Source: DATGFB01 sp032160545
GTDB taxonomy: Bacteria; Actinomycetota; Actinomycetes; Mycobacteriales; Jatrophihabitantaceae
DNA: 39,789 nt
Reading direction: 5' to 3'
Assembly: GCA_032160545.1 (NCBI GenBank)
Contig: JAVHVN010000181.1
Location: 1 to 39,789, forward strand
The translations under genes and the position numbers were made by a program. Every line of letters begins with the position of its first letter. Positions within the stretch are counted from its first letter, which is position 1. Shown here one piece after another: positions 39,206 through 39,789 of the stretch. The notes under the pieces are model-generated. The model ran no database searches. It worked only from the letters and a program-made list of their open reading frames with translations, and was not told the DNA's origin.

Positions 39206-39789
39206 TCAGTTGGCTCGGTGCGGCGTGGCCGGATCGATGCCGTGCGCCGCGAACACCGTGGCAATCGCGTGGAGCGGATCACTGTCGGTGCCGGCGTGAC
39301 GTAGCGCCAACGCGATGAGGTGGCAGCGGTGCTCGCCGAATGTCATCCCGTTGTCCGGGTAGGCCGCGACCGCCGCGCCGGCCGCGATCGGCTGGCACAG
39401 CGGCGGTCGGACAGGAAGCAGGAGCGGGGCCAGGTCGTCGAGCAACGGCGCGGGCAGCGCGTCGAGCGTCGGCAGGTCCAGCACTGCGGCCGCCAGGCGC
39501 CGCACCCGCCGCGGGTGGGTCGCGCAGGCCAGCGTCCACGGGGCGGTGGAGCCGCCCAACGAGGTGGTCACCGTCCGGACGAATTCCGCGAGCCGATCCG
39601 GACGCGGGGTGAACAGGACGCGTACCGAGCCGGGACGGGTCCGCGGCGGGGTCCATGACTCACCCCACGTGCGCCACCATCCGTCGGCTCCGATGACGTC
39701 GTGCCGGTCGATGACGAGGACACCGTCGCGGGAGGTCCGGAGGCTGCTGCCGGCGTGGGCGTTGCGGTAGATCCCGGCGAGGGGACGGC
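39206..39789 (-). CDS. HopA1-family-like protein (partial, runs off the window)
   Basis: The reading frame is open from the right edge to the stop at 39206, giving 193 visible residues; its N-terminus is outside. The visible part has GIYRNAHAGSSLRTSRDG, WWRTWGESWTPPR, TPRPDRLAEFVRTVTTSLGGS, then LPVRPPLCQPIAAGAAVAAYPDNGMTFGEHRCHLIALAL. The last signature (FGEHRC) and the overall pattern match the type III effector HopA1 family domain found in actinobacteria, often with lanthipeptide or thioamitide synthesis genes, where it acts as a phosphoSer/Thr lyase-like partner. Start codons suggested at 39571 or 39656 would cut this domain. It converges with the secreted protein gene, 3 bases apart. The family call is from memory. 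Confidence 0.65.
   Translation of the reverse strand, partial: RPLAGIYRNAHAGSSLRTSRDGVLVIDRHDVIGADGWWRTWGESWTPPRTRPGSVRVLFTPRPDRLAEFVRTVTTSLGGSTAPWTLACATHPRRVRRLAAAVLDLPTLDALPAPLLDDLAPLLLPVRPPLCQPIAAGAAVAAYPDNGMTFGEHRCHLIALALRHAGTDSDPLHAIATVFAAHGIDPATPHRAN

Noticed and set aside
1..39789. CRISPR arrays, rRNA genes, insertion sequences, prophage
   Set aside because: No direct-repeat array, rRNA segment, transposase or phage protein was seen on either strand.

Overview
The window is high-GC DNA from an actinobacterium. The sequence points there through many GTG starts, 1- to 8-base stop/start overlaps, a Mycobacterium-type three-subunit Sdh1 operon, a KorAB 2-oxoacid:ferredoxin oxidoreductase, a mycothiol-dependent maleylpyruvate isomerase-fold protein, NusG with a long acidic N-terminus, and the order aspartate aminotransferase, tRNA-Trp, secE, nusG, rplK, rplA. 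I cannot name the genus. A non-mycobacterial lineage (Frankia/Jatrophihabitans-like) is a guess.

Layout. 1-9249 (+): the 3' end of the NADH dehydrogenase I operon (nuoG end, nuoH to nuoN) runs into a long-chain polyprenyl diphosphate synthase, probably for the menaquinone side chain. 9254-14231 (-): type IV prepilin peptidase, a DinB/MDMPI-fold protein, a RarD-like transporter, then a coupled trio of GNAT acetyltransferase, small membrane protein and proline-rich single-pass protein. 14279-17141 (-): korB and korA. 17483-19023 (+): a small unknown protein, then cysteine dioxygenase and rhodanese, preceded by TAGAC half-sites, a possible 34-codon leader ORF and a hairpin. 19007-19495 (-): beta-carbonic anhydrase. 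19605 (+): htpX. 20511-21903 (-): yajQ then rmlA. 22018: tRNA-Tyr and a strong bidirectional hairpin. 22163 (-): a secreted choice-of-anchor P-like protein. 23690-27500 (-): the sdh1 operon (small conserved protein, sdhC, sdhA, sdhB), in which sdhB carries an in-frame amber codon.

27793-31877 (+): tRNA-Thr, tRNA-Met, rpmG, then a coupled run of TetR regulator, DUF4873-like protein, two MaoC/Had-type dehydratases and an M1-like lipoprotein peptidase. 31921 (-): aspartate aminotransferase. 33198 (+): a conserved-looking protein of uncertain family. 34342-37000 (+): tRNA-Trp, secE, nusG, rplK, rplA, with several hairpins before rplA. 37115-39202 (+): a large secreted protein with three tandem repeats and an unassigned C-terminal domain. 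39206 to the edge (-): a partial HopA1-family-like protein, a family often found in lanthipeptide/RiPP loci.

The main themes are respiration (complex I, quinone tail, complex II, KorAB), sulfur/cysteine catabolism, fatty-acid dehydration and the transcription/translation core. The two most unusual points are the single nonsense codon in an otherwise perfect sdhB, and the putative cysteine-linked leader/operator region before cysteine dioxygenase.
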